A DNA stretch of 64,000 nucleotides from Moheibacter stercoris (lineage in GTDB: Bacteria; Bacteroidota; Bacteroidia; Flavobacteriales; Weeksellaceae): the NCBI RefSeq assembly GCF_040545805.1, contig NZ_JBEPMO010000004.1:62001-126000 (forward strand). The letters run 5' to 3'. Positions 35,132-45,120 of this stretch are shown here, one piece after another. How positions within the stretch are numbered: the stretch's first letter is position 1; each line of letters begins with the position of its first letter. A program made the translations under genes and the position numbers. The notes under the pieces were generated by a model that ran no database searches, had not been told where the DNA came from, and saw only the letters and a list, made by a program, of their open reading frames with translations.

Positions 35132-35154
35132 GTATTGTATTATTTATCTTTTGA

Positions 35155-37917
35155 TTAATTCATTGAAATCGGTTTGAACTTCGTCAAGTTGATTCCTGCA
35201 ACGGCGTTTTTATATTCGTCCATCGTTGGAATGCGACCTAAAATAGCCGATAAAACGACTACTGGCGTGGAAGCCAACAAGGATTCGCCTTTTTTACCGT
35301 CTCTGTCTTCTACCACACGACCTTGGAACAAACGCGTGGAAGTCGCCATCACGGTGTCACCTTTTTCGGCTTTTTCCTGGTTCCCCATACAAAGGTTACA
35401 GCCGGGACGCTCCAAGTACATAATGTTTTCGTATTGGGTACGTGCTTCGGATTTTGGCAACAAATCACTGAACTCAAATCCGGAATATTTTTGCAACATT
35501 TCCCAATCTCCTTCGGCTTTCAATTCGTCAATGATATTGTAGGTAGGCGCAGCAACGACCAATGGCGCGTTGAATTTCACTTCTCCTTTTTCGGCTTCAA
35601 TGTTTTTCAACATTTGCGAAACGATTTTCAAGTCGTCTTTGTGCACCATACAAGATCCGACGAAACCTAAATCGACTTTTTTGTCGCCACCGTAGAACGA
35701 TAATTCACGAATGGTATCGTGGGTATAACGTTTTGAAACGTCTTCGTTGTGTACGTCTGGATCGGCAATCATCGGTTCTTCGATGATGTCCAAATCGATG
35801 ACAACTTCTTTGTAATATTTTGCATTTGCATCGGGTTGCAAAGCAGGTTTTACGCCTGATTTAATTTCCTCGATACGTTGGTTTGCTTTGTCAATCAATC
35901 CTTGAAGAACTTGGTTGTGGTTATCCATTCCTTTGTCAATCATCACTTGAATACGTGATTTCGCGATTTCCAAAGATTGAATCAAGGTTTCGTCTTGAGA
36001 AATACAGATAGAAGCTTTTGCTTTCATTTCTGCTGTCCAGTCGGTGAACGTAAAGGCTTGATCAGCCAATAAAGTTCCGATGTGAACTTCGATGATACGA
36101 CCTTGGAATACGTTTTCACCTGCGAATTGTTTCAACATTTGTTGTTGGGTAGCGTGAACTACATCACGGAAATCCATATGTTCTTTCATCTGACCTTTGA
36201 ACGTCACTTTTACAGATTCTGGAATTGGCATTGCTGCTTCTCCAGTTGCCAAAGCCAAAGCTACGGTTCCTGAATCTGCTCCAAAAGCAACTCCTTTGGA
36301 CATACGTGTATGTGAATCTCCTCCGATGATGATTGCCCATTCATCGATGGTGATATCGTTCAATACTTTGTGGATTACATCGGTCATTGAGTGATAATTC
36401 CCTTTTGGGTCACGTGCGGTAATCACACCGAAATCGTTCATAAATTTCATCAATTTCGGGATGTTGGCTTGTGCTTTTTTGTCCCAAACCGATGCGGTAT
36501 GACATCCAGACTGATAAGCTCCATCGACAGTTGGAGAAATAACAGTCGCTGCCATTGCTTCCAATTCTTGCGCTGTCATCAATCCGGTTGTATCTTGAGA
36601 TCCTACGATGTTCACTTTTACTCGAACGTCAGATCCTGCGTGTAAAACTTTACCTGGTGTTACGCCTACCGCATTTTTGTTGAAGATTTTCTCAACTGCA
36701 GTTAATCCTTGCCCTTCAATGGAAACTTCTTTTGCTGGAGCAAAAACTGTTGGAGCTTGAATTCCTAAAGTTTCTGCAGCAAATGTTTGGATTTTCTTAC
36801 CAAATACGATGGCATAGGAACCACCCGCTTTGATGAATTCCATTTTTTGAGGAGTCAATGAACGCGCGATATCGATCAATTCTTCTTCTCCTTTGTATAA
36901 TTTTTTGGTTTGGGTATTGATGGTTAAAATAGTTCCTGTTTCAACCGAATAAACTTGTTCCAAAATTGGATCACCGTTTTCGTTCAATACCACATTTCCA
37001 TTTTCGTCAACTTTCTTTTTCCAGTTTTTCAAGTCGATTCCAATTCCTCCGGTCACATCAACTGTCGTTAAGAAAATTGGAGAAATTCCGTTTGTACCTG
37101 CTACGATTGGTGCGATGTTCACAAATGGAATGTACGGACTAGCTTTTTTACCAGTCCAAAGCGCTACGTTGTTTACTCCTGACATACGAGAAGAACCAAC
37201 TCCCATTGTTCCTTTTTCGGCGATTAACATCACAGAAGCATCTGGATGTTGGGCTTGCAAAGCTTTGATTTCTTCTTGCGCAGCTGGAGTAATCATACAT
37301 TTTCCGTGCAATTCACGGTCAGAACGAGAATGCGCTTGGTTTCCTGGCGATAGTAAATCGGTTGAAATATCTCCTTCTGCGGCAATGTAAGTAACGACTT
37401 TTATTTCTGCAGGGACTTCAGGTAATTTGGTGAAGAATTCTGCGTTTGCATAGCTTTCTAAAATCGATTTTGCTACTGCATTTCCTGCTTCATAAGCCGC
37501 TTTCAAACGAGCCGTATCGGCATCGTATAAGAAAACTTGGGTTTTCAAAACTTCTCCTGCTTGAGTTGCGATTTCTGCATTTTCACCCAAAGCCAAATCC
37601 AATAAAACCGAAATAGATGGTCCACCTTTCATATGCGATAATAATTCAAACGCAAAATCGGGTGTGATTTCAGCAACTACTTCTTGTCCTAAAATGATTT
37701 CTTTCAAAAACGCTGCTTTGGCTGATGCCGCGGAAGTCGTTCCTGGAAGTGTATTGTAGATAAATAATTCTAAAGAATCTTGTCGATAGACATTGCTTGT
37801 ATCTTTGATTTGGGCAATAATTTCGCTTAGTAATTCAGCGCTATCAATTGGTTTCGGATGTAAACCTTCTAATTTTCTTTCTTCAATTTCTTTGATGTAT
37901 TCCTGATAAAGGCTCAT
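35155..37917 (-). CDS. acnB: Bifunctional aconitate hydratase 2 / 2-methylisocitrate dehydratase
   Basis: A 920-residue AcnB. An N-terminal HEAT-like domain (starts MSLYQEYIKEIEERK) precedes the swivel domain and catalytic domains. Iron-sulfur ligands are near LERPGCNLCMGNQ, and substrate residues occur in GGDSHTRMS and GVITARDPKGN. It handles citrate/isocitrate and probably methylisocitrate. Genomes with AcnB often have a second aconitase of AcnA type, as here. In the leader on the minus strand lies a 6-bp hairpin at 37944-37959 close to the start codon. Confidence 0.95.
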   Translation of the reverse strand: MSLYQEYIKEIEERKLEGLHPKPIDSAELLSEIIAQIKDTSNVYRQDSLELFIYNTLPGTTSAASAKAAFLKEIILGQEVVAEITPDFAFELLSHMKGGPSISVLLDLALGENAEIATQAGEVLKTQVFLYDADTARLKAAYEAGNAVAKSILESYANAEFFTKLPEVPAEIKVVTYIAAEGDISTDLLSPGNQAHSRSDRELHGKCMITPAAQEEIKALQAQHPDASVMLIAEKGTMGVGSSRMSGVNNVALWTGKKASPYIPFVNIAPIVAGTNGISPIFLTTVDVTGGIGIDLKNWKKKVDENGNVVLNENGDPILEQVYSVETGTILTINTQTKKLYKGEEELIDIARSLTPQKMEFIKAGGSYAIVFGKKIQTFAAETLGIQAPTVFAPAKEVSIEGQGLTAVEKIFNKNAVGVTPGKVLHAGSDVRVKVNIVGSQDTTGLMTAQELEAMAATVISPTVDGAYQSGCHTASVWDKKAQANIPKLMKFMNDFGVITARDPKGNYHSMTDVIHKVLNDITIDEWAIIIGGDSHTRMSKGVAFGADSGTVALALATGEAAMPIPESVKVTFKGQMKEHMDFRDVVHATQQQMLKQFAGENVFQGRIIEVHIGTLLADQAFTFTDWTAEMKAKASICISQDETLIQSLEIAKSRIQVMIDKGMDNHNQVLQGLIDKANQRIEEIKSGVKPALQPDANAKYYKEVVIDLDIIEEPMIADPDVHNEDVSKRYTHDTIRELSFYGGDKKVDLGFVGSCMVHKDDLKIVSQMLKNIEAEKGEVKFNAPLVVAAPTYNIIDELKAEGDWEMLQKYSGFEFSDLLPKSEARTQYENIMYLERPGCNLCMGNQEKAEKGDTVMATSTRLFQGRVVEDRDGKKGESLLASTPVVVLSAILGRIPTMDEYKNAVAGINLTKFKPISMN

Positions 37918-38410
37918 AATTCTATCTAAACTTTTAAATGAATGGTTGATTGGTCAACCGTAAAAATTTAATTTCAAAAACACTTTCTGGAATAAGTCCC
38001 TGAAAGTCTTTCTAATAATCGATTAAATCAATAAAACTCAATCGGTTGAAATTTGGCGCAAAATTACATCAATCAAAAGAAAAATAACGGAAATCGCCGA
38101 ATCATTTTTAGTTATTATTCAATAATTTAGAATCATTATAAAATTATATGTAAAGATTTAGCAAATTCTCTAAAAAATCTTCAAATTTTATCATTTTGAC
38201 AATGAAGATTCTTAATTGAAATTCAAATTATTCTAGTGTTTTTAAAAATGACCAATTCAATTCGTTTCTAATCAATTAGGAGATGGTAGAATAAGTACCT
38301 CGTCGTTTTCCCTCGCAAATCCAGGAATAAATATTTTTTTTTACCACTCAACCAACCCTTTCTAAAAAAGTTGCATCTTTAACAATAGAAAAAAGAAACA
38401 TCTGAAAGAA
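37918..38410. other. Intergenic region between acnB and the sigma factor gene
   Basis: 493 bases without a gene. It holds a hairpin GGTTGA-TTGG-TCAACC (37944-37959) in the acnB leader and a -7-like TAATTTTG on the minus strand (38059-38066) about 140 bases upstream of acnB. The right half is AT-rich, with no recognisable promoter motif for the sigma factor gene. Confidence 0.5.
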
Positions 38411-38944
38411 GTGGACTACATACAAGGTTGCAAACGCCGCGATCGGATTGTGCAAAAACAGCTATACGAGAAGTATAGTGCACGCTATTTTGGTGTATGC
38501 AAACGGTATTTGAAGAATGTTGAACTCGCAGAAGATGTACTGGTGAAAGGATTTTTGAAAATATTTGATCATATCGATTCCTACGAAGGAAAAGGAAATT
38601 TTGAAGGATGGATGCAACGAATTTTTGTCAACGAATGTTTAATGGAACTTCGTAAAAAGCAAGATTTTACCATTTATTTGGAAACATCGAACATTCAACC
38701 TCAGAAAGAAGCTTCGGCTTTGGAGAATTTGTATGAGCAAGATATTTTGAAATTGTTGGACTTTTTACCAACCGGATGTCGAACTGTTTTTAATCTTTAT
38801 GTAATTGAAGGATATAAACACAACGAAATTGCTGAACAATTGGGGATTTCTGAAGGAACTTCGAAGTCGCAATTGAATTTAGCCAAAGAGAAATTAAAAG
38901 TATTGTTGAACGAATATGGAATTAATCAATCCCAATCCTCATGA
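38411..38944 (+). CDS. ECF-type RNA polymerase sigma factor
   Basis: A 177-residue sigma-70-like protein with a GTG start preceded by GAAAGAA. Region 2 (YEKYSARYFGVCKRYL...AEDVLVKGFLKIF) and region 4 (LPTGCRTVFNLYVIEGYKHNEIAEQLGISEGTSKS) are both present; no other domain. Its stop overlaps the next start as ATGA, so the downstream membrane protein is probably its regulator. Target genes are unknown. Confidence 0.9.
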   Translation: MDYIQGCKRRDRIVQKQLYEKYSARYFGVCKRYLKNVELAEDVLVKGFLKIFDHIDSYEGKGNFEGWMQRIFVNECLMELRKKQDFTIYLETSNIQPQKEASALENLYEQDILKLLDFLPTGCRTVFNLYVIEGYKHNEIAEQLGISEGTSKSQLNLAKEKLKVLLNEYGINQSQSS

Positions 38945-39861
38945 GCACAAATGATCCCATAGAAGATTTGTTCCGAGAGAATCAACACGGTTTGGATGAA
39001 AAACCGCGCGATTTAATTTGGGATAGAATTGAAGAACGATTGGATGAACGACCAAATATTTCCAAAAAGAAATCGAATGGTTGGAAATATGCAGTGGCAG
39101 CTTGTGCGGTTGTGGGAATTTCACTTGCCGGATTTATTCTCATCAACCAAAATTATTCGCCAGACCAAACGGTAAATTCAACATCTATTGCTTTAGAAGA
39201 AGTTGAAATGACACCTGAAGCTGCAACGGAAATTTTGGACCAATTGGAAGAAAAGAAAGATCAAATTGCCACGACAAAAACGCATTCAACTGCACCTGAT
39301 ATTATTGAAAATGAACCTTTGGAAATCAAATCCAAAAAAATGGATACTCCTTTGCAAGAATTAAAAGCAGTTTCTGAACCTGAACCTTCTCCTATTTACG
39401 AGGAAGCAATGGAAATTAGTGCACCAGCTCCTGCGATGGCGAAAGAATCCAAAGTTCAAATGCAAGATTCCCAACAAGAAATCATTGCCTTTCGTGGTGA
39501 AACGCCTGCAAAGAAAGAAGGGAATTATATTTTAAGAAACAAAGAAATGGATGCTAGAAGATTGGGAAATATGGCGGAGAAATCGGTTGCGTATGAAGTT
39601 GGTTCACCTTTAAAATATTTGGAAGTTCAAACCAAAAAAGAATTGATTCCTTACCAAATTAAGGAATTAGCTGACAGCAAAATAATATTTGAAAATTCAG
39701 AAATCGCTTATCCTAATCAGATTATCTTCGAAAAAGAAAACGATTCTATTGTAGTGAATTTTTCAGGAAATGAATCCAAAAAAGATAGTCGAGAAAGTAA
39801 ACAAATTCAAGAATATATATTATCCAAAAAAGATCAAATTGCTTTGGATTTTGGGTTATAA
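38941..39861 (+). CDS. Single-pass membrane protein, candidate anti-sigma factor
   Basis: A 306-residue protein. The N-terminal cytoplasmic part contains the sequence RDLIWDRIEERLDERP, typical of Bacteroidetes anti-sigma N-termini. One transmembrane segment lies at about residues 48-68 (YAVAACAVVGISLAGFIL). The large C-terminal domain is outside, rich in Glu, Lys and Pro. It overlaps the sigma gene by 4 bases. The role as partner of the sigma factor is inferred from that. A perfect terminator follows. Confidence 0.75.
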   Translation: MSTNDPIEDLFRENQHGLDEKPRDLIWDRIEERLDERPNISKKKSNGWKYAVAACAVVGISLAGFILINQNYSPDQTVNSTSIALEEVEMTPEAATEILDQLEEKKDQIATTKTHSTAPDIIENEPLEIKSKKMDTPLQELKAVSEPEPSPIYEEAMEISAPAPAMAKESKVQMQDSQQEIIAFRGETPAKKEGNYILRNKEMDARRLGNMAEKSVAYEVGSPLKYLEVQTKKELIPYQIKELADSKIIFENSEIAYPNQIIFEKENDSIVVNFSGNESKKDSRESKQIQEYILSKKDQIALDFGL

Positions 39862-39863
39862 AA

Positions 39864-39896
39864 AAACCTCACAGGTTTTGAAAACCTGTGAGGTTT
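39864..39896. terminator. Bidirectional terminator
   Basis: A perfect 16-bp stem (39864-39879 with 39881-39896) with core CCTCACAGG, A-run on one side and T-run on the other. It separates the anti-sigma gene and the converging argH. Confidence 0.9.
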
Positions 39897-39913
39897 GAAT
39901 TCATTTCAGAATT

Positions 39914-41197
39914 TTATCCTTTGTATCGTTTGATTTTTTCCTTGATTTCCTCCAATCCTAAATTGTGAATACTTCCAATGTGAGAAGTTTTGAATTCCTT
40001 GTGTGGAACATAGGTTCCATCGTCCACAGAAATTCCTACAATTTTGTATGCATCGCGGAAAGAAGTTCCGGTTTGCAACAAATGGTTGATGTTTTCAACC
40101 GTATAAATGGAATCGTATTTTTCTTGATCCATAAATCCGTCGGTGATTTGAATTTGCGGCAAAGCAAAAATCAATATATCCAAAATATCGTTGAATTGAA
40201 CCATCGGTTCGAACAATATTTCTTTCAAAATCTGAAAATCACGGTGATACCCTGACGGAAGATTGTTAATCGTTAAAATAATATCGTTGGGTAATCCTTG
40301 TAAACGGTTGCAATGTGCACGTGTCAATTCGAAAACATCTGGATTTTTCTTATGCGGCATAATCGACGAACCAGTGGTCATTTCTTTCGGCAATTTCACA
40401 AAGCCCATATCTTGGCTGTTGTACATCACCAAATCGTAGGACATTTTGGAAAGCGTTCCCGAAACCATTGAGATCGCAACCGCAGTCGACTTTTCGGTTT
40501 TTCCACGTAACATTTGAGCTCCAACCGCACTTACGGCCATTTCACCAAATCCTAATTCTTCAGTGGTTGCTTTTCTGTCAATTGGGAAACTTGTTCCAAA
40601 TCCGGCACCTGAACCAAGCGGATTTTGGTCAGCTACTTTGTACGCTGCATCGAAGAAGTACAAGTCCGACAATAAATTTTCTGCATAAGCCGAAAACCAC
40701 ATCCCGAAACTACTTGGCATAGCGGCTTGGAAATGCGTATAACCAGGCATCAAATCGTTTTGGTGCTCTTCCGCTTTTTGAACCATAATGTCGATCAATT
40801 CCAAAATTTTGGCTTTGGTTTCACCCAAATATTCGCGTAAAAACAATTGAATCGCTACCAAAACTTGGTCATTTCTCGAACGAGCGGTATGAATCATTTT
40901 TCCAGCATCGCCCGTTTTGATGATCAATTCCGCTTCGATTTTGGAATGAATATCTTCGTAAGATTCATCGATTTCGAAATTTCCATTGTCGATTAAAACC
41001 AAAATTTCGTCTAGTGCAACTTGCAATTTCGCATTATCTTCATTGGAAATAATCCCAACTTTGGCCAACATATTGGCTTGCGCTTTTGATGCGATTGCAT
41101 CGTATTTCGCTAAATAACCGTCTAAAATTCGGTCTTTTCCTACAGTAAATTTTTCGATTTTGTCGTTAACGGAGAATCCTTTGTCCCAGATTTTCAT
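39914..41197 (-). CDS. argH: Argininosuccinate lyase
   Basis: A 427-residue fumarase/aspartase-superfamily enzyme with the signature GSSIMPHKKNPDVFEL and SRNDQ(V) substrate-binding region (HTARSRNDQ). It makes arginine and fumarate from argininosuccinate. It stands alone without other arginine genes. A TAAATTTG on the minus strand (41226-41233) lies 29 bases upstream of the start and may be its -7 promoter element. Confidence 0.93.
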   Translation of the reverse strand: MKIWDKGFSVNDKIEKFTVGKDRILDGYLAKYDAIASKAQANMLAKVGIISNEDNAKLQVALDEILVLIDNGNFEIDESYEDIHSKIEAELIIKTGDAGKMIHTARSRNDQVLVAIQLFLREYLGETKAKILELIDIMVQKAEEHQNDLMPGYTHFQAAMPSSFGMWFSAYAENLLSDLYFFDAAYKVADQNPLGSGAGFGTSFPIDRKATTEELGFGEMAVSAVGAQMLRGKTEKSTAVAISMVSGTLSKMSYDLVMYNSQDMGFVKLPKEMTTGSSIMPHKKNPDVFELTRAHCNRLQGLPNDIILTINNLPSGYHRDFQILKEILFEPMVQFNDILDILIFALPQIQITDGFMDQEKYDSIYTVENINHLLQTGTSFRDAYKIVGISVDDGTYVPHKEFKTSHIGSIHNLGLEEIKEKIKRYKG

Positions 41198-41274
41198 AAA
41201 TGAAGTTTGTATAATTTGTGTTAGGCAAATTTAATGGCTAATTCGGTTTGGAAAAAATGAAATCAACTATTTAT

Positions 41275-43230
41275 TTAGAAATTCATACGCTGAATTCGAA
41301 TTGCATTTAAAATCGCTAAGAAAGCAACACCCACATCCGCGAAAACCGCTTCCCACATTGTGGCCAAGCCGCCCGCACCTAGAATCAAAACAATAACTTT
41401 TACACCAAATGCCAAGGCAATATTCTGAATGACGATTTGTTTGGTTTTCCGACCGATTTTCATCGCCATCGGAATTTTGGAAGGTTGATCGGTTTGAATA
41501 ATGACATCGGCTGTTTCAATTGCGACATCAGAACCCATTCCGCCCATTGCGATTCCTACATCGGCCAATGCCAAAACTGGCGCATCGTTGATTCCATCGC
41601 CTACAAAAGCGATCACATTTTCTGGATTTCGTTTTAATTCTTCTAATTTTTCCACTTTCCCTTCGGGCAATAATCCTCCGAAAGCATTTGTAATGTTCAA
41701 TTCTTTTGCAACTTTTTGAACAATCGAGTCTTTGTCACCACTTAACATCAAAGTTTGTTGCACACCATTTTCTTTCATCAGTTGAATGGAATTGGCGGCA
41801 TCTTCTTTGATTTTATCGGCAATCGTGATATATCCTGCAAATTTCCCATCGATTCCTACCAATACAATGCTTTCCACAATTTCATCGATTTGGGCATCAT
41901 AGGAAATCCCAAATTTCTTCATCAGTTTACCATTTCCTGCCAGAACTTCTTTTCCGTTTACCTTTCCTTTCAATCCGTGGCCGGAAATTTCTTCTACATT
42001 TTCAGCTGAAGTTTTAGTCGGATGAAAGTCCACAATCGCCTTGGCAATCGGATGCGTAGAGTTTTTCTCCAAAGCAGCAACCGTTTCCAAAAATTCCGAT
42101 TCTGAAATTCCATTGGGTTGAATGGTTTGAACTTCAAAAACACCTTCCGTTAAAGTTCCGGTTTTGTCCATCACAATCGTATTGACTTTCGCCAAAAGAT
42201 CTAAGAAATTAGAACCTTTGACTAAAATTCCGTTTCGTGATGCTGCGCCAATTCCTCCAAAATAGCCCAACGGAATCGAAATCACCAAAGCACACGGACA
42301 AGATATCACTAGAAAGACCAAAGCACGATAAAACCAAGTATTGAATTCATAATTTTGAACAAAGAAATACGGCAAAATGATAATTAGAACGGCTAAAGCA
42401 AAGACAATCGGTGTATAGATTTTGGCGAACTTTCGGATGAATAATTCGGTAGGCGCTTTTCGCGAATTGGCTTCTTGCACCAATTGAAGGATTTTCGCCA
42501 AGGAACTATCGTCAAATTTTTTGGTTACCTGAACTTCTACCACTTTCTCCAAATTGAGCATTCCTGCCAAAACAGTTTCGTCTTTTTTAATCGAAGTTGG
42601 TTTACTTTCACCTGTTAATGCAGCGGTATTAAAACTCGAAACTTCAGATAACATCACGCCATCCAAAGGAACTTTTTCGCCGACTTTGATTTGAATTTTC
42701 TCTCCAATTTCCACCTTTTCGGGATGAATTACTTCCCATTGGTTGTTTCGAAAAACGTTTACCTCTTCCGGACGAACGTCTAATAGAGCTTGAATGTTTC
42801 GTTTCGCTTTTTCTACTGCGGCATTTTGAAAAAGTTCGCCAACGGCATAAAACAACATTACCGCAACTCCTTCTGGATATTCGCCTAAAATGAACGCACC
42901 GATTGTCGCAACGGTCATTAAGGTAAATTCCGTGAAAAATTCGCCTTTGGCAATGGTTTGAAATGCTTCTTTGATCACAGGAAAAGCCACGGGTAAATAA
43001 GCAATCGTATACCAAATAATTCGAACGGTTTCATTTTGAAAAAAGGCAGGTTGATCAAAATAATCCATCGCGATTCCGGACAATAACAACACCAAGCTTA
43101 GAATTGCTGGAATATAGGTTTTGAACGAAGAGGCATCGCCATGGTCGTGATCATGTCCATCGTGATCATTATGTTCTTGGTTTTGTTTTAATTGAATTTT
43201 ATCTTCTGTTGAGCAACATTGATTTCCCAT
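41275..43230 (-). CDS. P1B-type heavy metal ATPase (Zn/Cd/Pb class)
   Basis: Start placed at MGNQCCSTEDK (651 residues) instead of the ORF 14 codons longer, because of the metal-binding tail. That tail is a Cys pair followed by a His/Asp-rich run (HDGHDHDHGD) in place of an HMA domain. Motifs: TGESKP, SCPCALV, DKTGTLT, STHPIAKA and GDGINDAPVLA. The C-terminal ADVGVAFLAILNAIR carries the DxG motif of the Zn/Cd/Pb subgroup. It pumps divalent metal out of the cell. The Fur-family gene upstream on the same strand probably controls it. Confidence 0.88.
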   Translation of the reverse strand: MGNQCCSTEDKIQLKQNQEHNDHDGHDHDHGDASSFKTYIPAILSLVLLLSGIAMDYFDQPAFFQNETVRIIWYTIAYLPVAFPVIKEAFQTIAKGEFFTEFTLMTVATIGAFILGEYPEGVAVMLFYAVGELFQNAAVEKAKRNIQALLDVRPEEVNVFRNNQWEVIHPEKVEIGEKIQIKVGEKVPLDGVMLSEVSSFNTAALTGESKPTSIKKDETVLAGMLNLEKVVEVQVTKKFDDSSLAKILQLVQEANSRKAPTELFIRKFAKIYTPIVFALAVLIIILPYFFVQNYEFNTWFYRALVFLVISCPCALVISIPLGYFGGIGAASRNGILVKGSNFLDLLAKVNTIVMDKTGTLTEGVFEVQTIQPNGISESEFLETVAALEKNSTHPIAKAIVDFHPTKTSAENVEEISGHGLKGKVNGKEVLAGNGKLMKKFGISYDAQIDEIVESIVLVGIDGKFAGYITIADKIKEDAANSIQLMKENGVQQTLMLSGDKDSIVQKVAKELNITNAFGGLLPEGKVEKLEELKRNPENVIAFVGDGINDAPVLALADVGIAMGGMGSDVAIETADVIIQTDQPSKIPMAMKIGRKTKQIVIQNIALAFGVKVIVLILGAGGLATMWEAVFADVGVAFLAILNAIRIQRMNF

Positions 43231-43291
43231 TATGATTGATTTTTCACCAAAATTAGAAGAGATCGTTTGCAATTCTATTGCAAAGTTTACT

Positions 43292-43711
43292 TCATGCTCT
43301 TTTCTGACAATTTTCGCAAATTCCTTTTAGCATCAAATTCACTTCGGAAACTTTGAAAGAATTCGTCAATTGAATGCTTGGTATGGGCTGGTCTTTCACA
43401 CAAAAAGTTTCGTTACAATTCATACAATGAAAGTGAATATGCGCTTGTTCTGGAAGACATTCGCAAGACAAATCACACAATGCATATTTGGAAATTCCGG
43501 AACCATCTTCGATGCTATGCACCAATTTATTTTTCTCAAAAGTTTTGAGGGTTCGATACAGCGTTGTTTTATCGGCAGTATCCAATTCGGATTCTAATTC
43601 CGTTAAACTTAAAGCATGTTCGGTTTGTTGAAATTTCTTCAACACCAACAAACGCATGGCAGTTGGCAGAATATTTCGATTTTTTAGAATATTTTCGGGT
43701 AAATTGGACAT
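43292..43711 (-). CDS. Fur-family transcriptional regulator (Zur/PerR-like)
   Basis: A 139-residue winged-helix repressor with TADKTTLYRTLKTFEKNKLV as the recognition helix region. Metal ligands are present: HIHFHCMNC and the C-terminal CENCQ form two Cys pairs for structural zinc. It is followed by the metal ATPase gene, so it likely senses zinc or another metal and controls efflux. Zur versus PerR versus Fur cannot be told from sequence alone. Confidence 0.85.
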   Translation of the reverse strand: MSNLPENILKNRNILPTAMRLLVLKKFQQTEHALSLTELESELDTADKTTLYRTLKTFEKNKLVHSIEDGSGISKYALCDLSCECLPEQAHIHFHCMNCNETFCVKDQPIPSIQLTNSFKVSEVNLMLKGICENCQKRA

Positions 43712-43848
43712 GATTCAAATTTAGTGAAAATTTGGCCTTTGGCAATGATTTGAAAAGGCAATTCCAATCCACAAAAATTTGTTAGAAAAAGAATTTTCTG
43801 CTTGAATTATTCAATTAAAAGAATTCAATCTTATAAATGGAAATAAAA

Positions 43849-43872
43849 AATGCCGAGTTAGAACTCGGCATT
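43849..43872 (-). terminator. Terminator of the T9SS cargo gene
   Basis: An 11-bp stem (43849-43859 with 43862-43872; core TGCCGAG) with A-run to its left on the plus strand, giving a U-run on the leftward transcript. It lies 19 bases beyond the stop of the cargo gene. Confidence 0.85.
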
Positions 43873-43890
43873 ACTCTGAAATAAATTCAA

Positions 43891-44874
43891 TTATTTTTTG
43901 ACAAATTTAGTTGTTTTCACTTTTCCGTCAACTGTAGCTCTTACCAAATAAGCTCCTTTCGCTAATGAACTAACATTAATTTGTGAATCTGTTGACTTCA
44001 AGACAACTTGTCCACTCATGTTCATAATGCTAACATCTTGAATGTTTCCTTTCGAAGAAATATTCAACATATTGGTCACTGGGTTTGGATAAATTTTGAT
44101 AGAATTTGAAGACATATCATTAACTGCTGCTAATGTTTCACCGTTTACTTCAAAAGGCAAACCTAGTTGAGTAAATGACCCTCCATCTTCTAAGTTAGCC
44201 CAAGAAGCTGTATCAGGATTAAATTGTTTTGCATTTCCTGTATTCAATTCACCTAAGATAGCAATTGGAGGAGCCCAAGGCCCAGAAGCTAATGTTCCAC
44301 CAAAGTTAAAAGCAATCCAATAAGTTCCTGGTTGCAAAACTAAGTCTGGAGTTTCAGCTGTAACAATCATAATGGGTCTTGTGTTGTCGCTCGGCGAAGT
44401 TTCCGCTCTTCTATAAGCACCTGTAAAATCGGATGTTGCATAGAAGTTTTCGAATTCATCTCCGTAAATGATATTTCCTCCCGCTCCAGGTTCACCATCG
44501 TAAATGGTTACAGAAACAAAATTAATCGTTGAAGCTGTTGTAGAACCTGTTTGATAGGTATAAAATTGGAAACTTTCTACACTTACGGGTTCTGTTACTT
44601 CCCAATCATCTGCCACTAAAAATCCAGTTGCATTTGAAGCCCCAGCTCCTAAAGTTGTCATACCTAAAGTTGAATTTTCCAACAAACTTACGTTTGGACT
44701 TCCTTCTACATTGTAGTATGGACCATTGGAATAAAGAGTTCCTTCTTGTACTCCTTCCACCACAACTTCTGGTACAGAACTGTCAAAAGTTGCTCCTACA
44801 CTCGATTCAGCCATTTGAGCAAAACTCATAGAACCGCCCAACAATAAAGACAAATAGAATAAATGTTTTTTCAT
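43891..44874 (-). CDS. Secreted protein with type IX sorting domain
   Basis: A 327-residue protein. A signal peptide (residues 1-19, ends MSFAQ) is followed by a beta-rich domain in the middle (LQPGTYWIAFNFGG). The C-terminal sorting domain of T9SS cargo contains KIYPNPVTNMLNIS, then KGAYLVRATVDG and KVKTTKFVKK. It should be exported through the T9SS and attached or released. No enzyme motif is seen. Confidence 0.85.
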   Translation of the reverse strand: MKKHLFYLSLLLGGSMSFAQMAESSVGATFDSSVPEVVVEGVQEGTLYSNGPYYNVEGSPNVSLLENSTLGMTTLGAGASNATGFLVADDWEVTEPVSVESFQFYTYQTGSTTASTINFVSVTIYDGEPGAGGNIIYGDEFENFYATSDFTGAYRRAETSPSDNTRPIMIVTAETPDLVLQPGTYWIAFNFGGTLASGPWAPPIAILGELNTGNAKQFNPDTASWANLEDGGSFTQLGLPFEVNGETLAAVNDMSSNSIKIYPNPVTNMLNISSKGNIQDVSIMNMSGQVVLKSTDSQINVSSLAKGAYLVRATVDGKVKTTKFVKK

Positions 44875-44985
44875 AAAAATAAGATTTTAATTTAGACACA
44901 ATTTAGTAAAAATTTCATTTGAAACACACTAAGTAATAATCTATTATAAATCCAAATAATAATTTCATGAAAATGGAAGCACAAA

Positions 44986-45037
44986 AAAAAGGAACAAATC
45001 TCTTCATCCCTTTTGTATTGCTAATTTGTTCCTTTTT
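44986..45037 (-). terminator. Terminator of the DUF-type secreted protein gene
   Basis: A 14-bp stem (44986-44999 with 45024-45037; core GGAACAAAT) with a 24-base loop. The U-run for the leftward transcript is given by the plus-strand A-run. It is 84 bases past the stop of the next gene. Confidence 0.6.
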
Positions 45038-45120
45038 GTTTATAATTCCATGCAAGAAATGAATTTGAATTTCTCCATTATCCATTTCAAACGACTATGA
45101 ATTGATCGTATGAGAAAGAA

